A program made the position numbers and the translations under genes. Of a stretch of 18,293 nucleotides of DNA, positions 17,730 to 18,293 are shown piece by piece. This stretch comes from Cruorifilaria tuberocauda. Its lineage: Eukaryota; Nematoda; Chromadorea; Rhabditida; Onchocercidae. The DNA lies in contig JABVXU010000843.1 of the NCBI GenBank assembly GCA_013365365.1, forward strand, positions 1 to 18,293. Reading direction: 5' to 3'. The notes below the pieces were generated by a model. The model had not been told where the DNA came from. It saw nothing but the letters and a program-made list of their open reading frames with translations, and did not search any database. Each line of letters starts with the position of its first letter. Positions within the stretch are counted from its first letter, which is position 1.

Positions 17730-18293
17730 GTTAATTTTGATATTTCTTTCAAAAATTTTCGATTATTTAAGAATCCTTGAATTCTTGAAATTCTTGAATC
17801 CTTGAAATCTTGAATCCTTAAAATCCCTGAATCCCTGAGAATGAATCCTTGAAATCTTGAATCCTTAAAATCGTCGAATCCTTGAAATTTTGAATTCTTA
17901 AAATCCCTGAATCCTTGAGAATGAATCCTTGAAATCTTGAATCCTTAAAATCCCTGAATCCTTGAGAATGAATCCTTGAAATCTTGAATCCTTAAAGTCC
18001 TCGAATCCTTGAAATCTTGAATCCTTAAAGTCCTCGAATCCTTGAAATCTTGAATCCTTAAAATCCCTGAATCCTTGAAATCTTGAATCCTTAAAGTCCT
18101 CGAATCCTTGAAATCTTGAATTCTTGAAATTCTTGAATCCTTGAAATCTTGAATCCTTAAAATCCCTGAATCCTTGAAATCTTGAATCCTTAAAGTCCTC
18201 GAATCCTTGAAATTTTGAATTCTTAAAATCCCTGAATCCTTGAGAATGAATCCTTGAAATCTTGAATCCTTAAAGTCCTCGAATCCTTGAAAT
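17730..18293 (+). other. Intron 4 of the transporter gene (partial), filled by a minisatellite
   Basis: The reading frame of exon 4 loses family similarity after G-G-N-I, and GTTAAT at 17730 is a good donor (the same donor is used in the REEP-like gene), so the remainder of the window is intronic. The intron is open-ended to the right. Its first 40 bases are unique and the rest is the tandem array described separately. Confidence 0.75.
17771..18293. repeat. Compound minisatellite of 14/16/17-base units, running off the window
   Basis: At least 523 bases and about 30 units built from a GAATCCTT head. Unit A is GAATCCTTGAAATCTT (16), unit B is GAATCCTTAAAGTCCTC or GAATCCTTAAAATCCCT (17), and unit C is GAATCCTTGAGAAT (14). 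The common higher-order periods are A+B (33 bases) and C+A+B (47 bases). The plus strand has stops in every frame, but one minus-strand frame is free of stops from the window end to 17948. The array probably continues beyond the window. Confidence 0.95.

Noticed and set aside
17732..17805. Continuation of the transporter exon into I-F-L-S-K-I-F-D-Y-L
   Set aside because: Family similarity stops after G-G-N-I, a good GTTAAT donor sits at 17730, and the continued frame runs into the minisatellite and a stop. It is read as intron.

Overview
The window looks like nuclear DNA from a nematode. It is very A+T-rich (roughly three quarters by eye). The genes are split by small introns with nematode-style acceptors (TTTCAG, TTTTTTAG, TTACAG). 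The intergenic DNA is full of short tandem and dispersed repeats. Coding exons are recognisable as islands of higher G+C and by conserved protein families. An AT-rich parasitic nematode (for example a spirurid/filarial type) would fit, but the species cannot be fixed from this sequence. There is no operon, phage, CRISPR array or bacterial feature.

Left part (1-7,500): mostly non-coding. It holds one small two-exon gene on the minus strand (2,184-2,658) for a predicted secreted, His- and Glu-rich protein of 127 residues. A possible decayed exon lies at 495-670. A G+C-richer island at 3,000-3,440 is open on both strands and carries forkhead-type and E-box motifs. A complete tRNA-Lys(CUU) gene lies at 5,147-5,219. 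Several tandem duplications are present, as is a cluster of nuclear-receptor half-sites near 7.3 kb.

Centre (7,571-13,537): two multi-exon minus-strand genes that I could assemble exon by exon with consistent splice phases. The first (7,661-8,902, four exons, 207 residues) is a REEP5/6 (YOP1/DP1/TB2/HVA22) family ER-shaping membrane protein. The second (11,235-13,537, eight exons, 338 or 350 residues) is a probable nuclear protein with an acidic N-terminus, a helix-rich segment, a FLYWCH-like Cys/His zinc-binding segment and a charged C-terminus.

Right part (13,538-18,293): about 2.5 kb of repeat-rich upstream DNA leads into the 5' half of a plus-strand SLC22/organic-cation-transporter-like gene (16,036 to beyond the window; four exons seen, 182 residues). 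It includes a diverged duplicated block, a splice-signal-bearing repeat, a (GA)25 tract, a GATA-factor site cluster and paired TACGTG motifs. The gene's fourth intron is filled by a minisatellite that runs off the window end.

The genes appear functionally independent: secretion, ER membrane shaping, nuclear DNA binding and plasma-membrane transport. I see no evidence of a coordinated novel system. The most unusual coding item is the FLYWCH-like protein. The most unusual non-coding items are the stop-free intronic minisatellite, the duplicated block upstream of the transporter, and the TACGTG pairs upstream of two membrane-protein genes.
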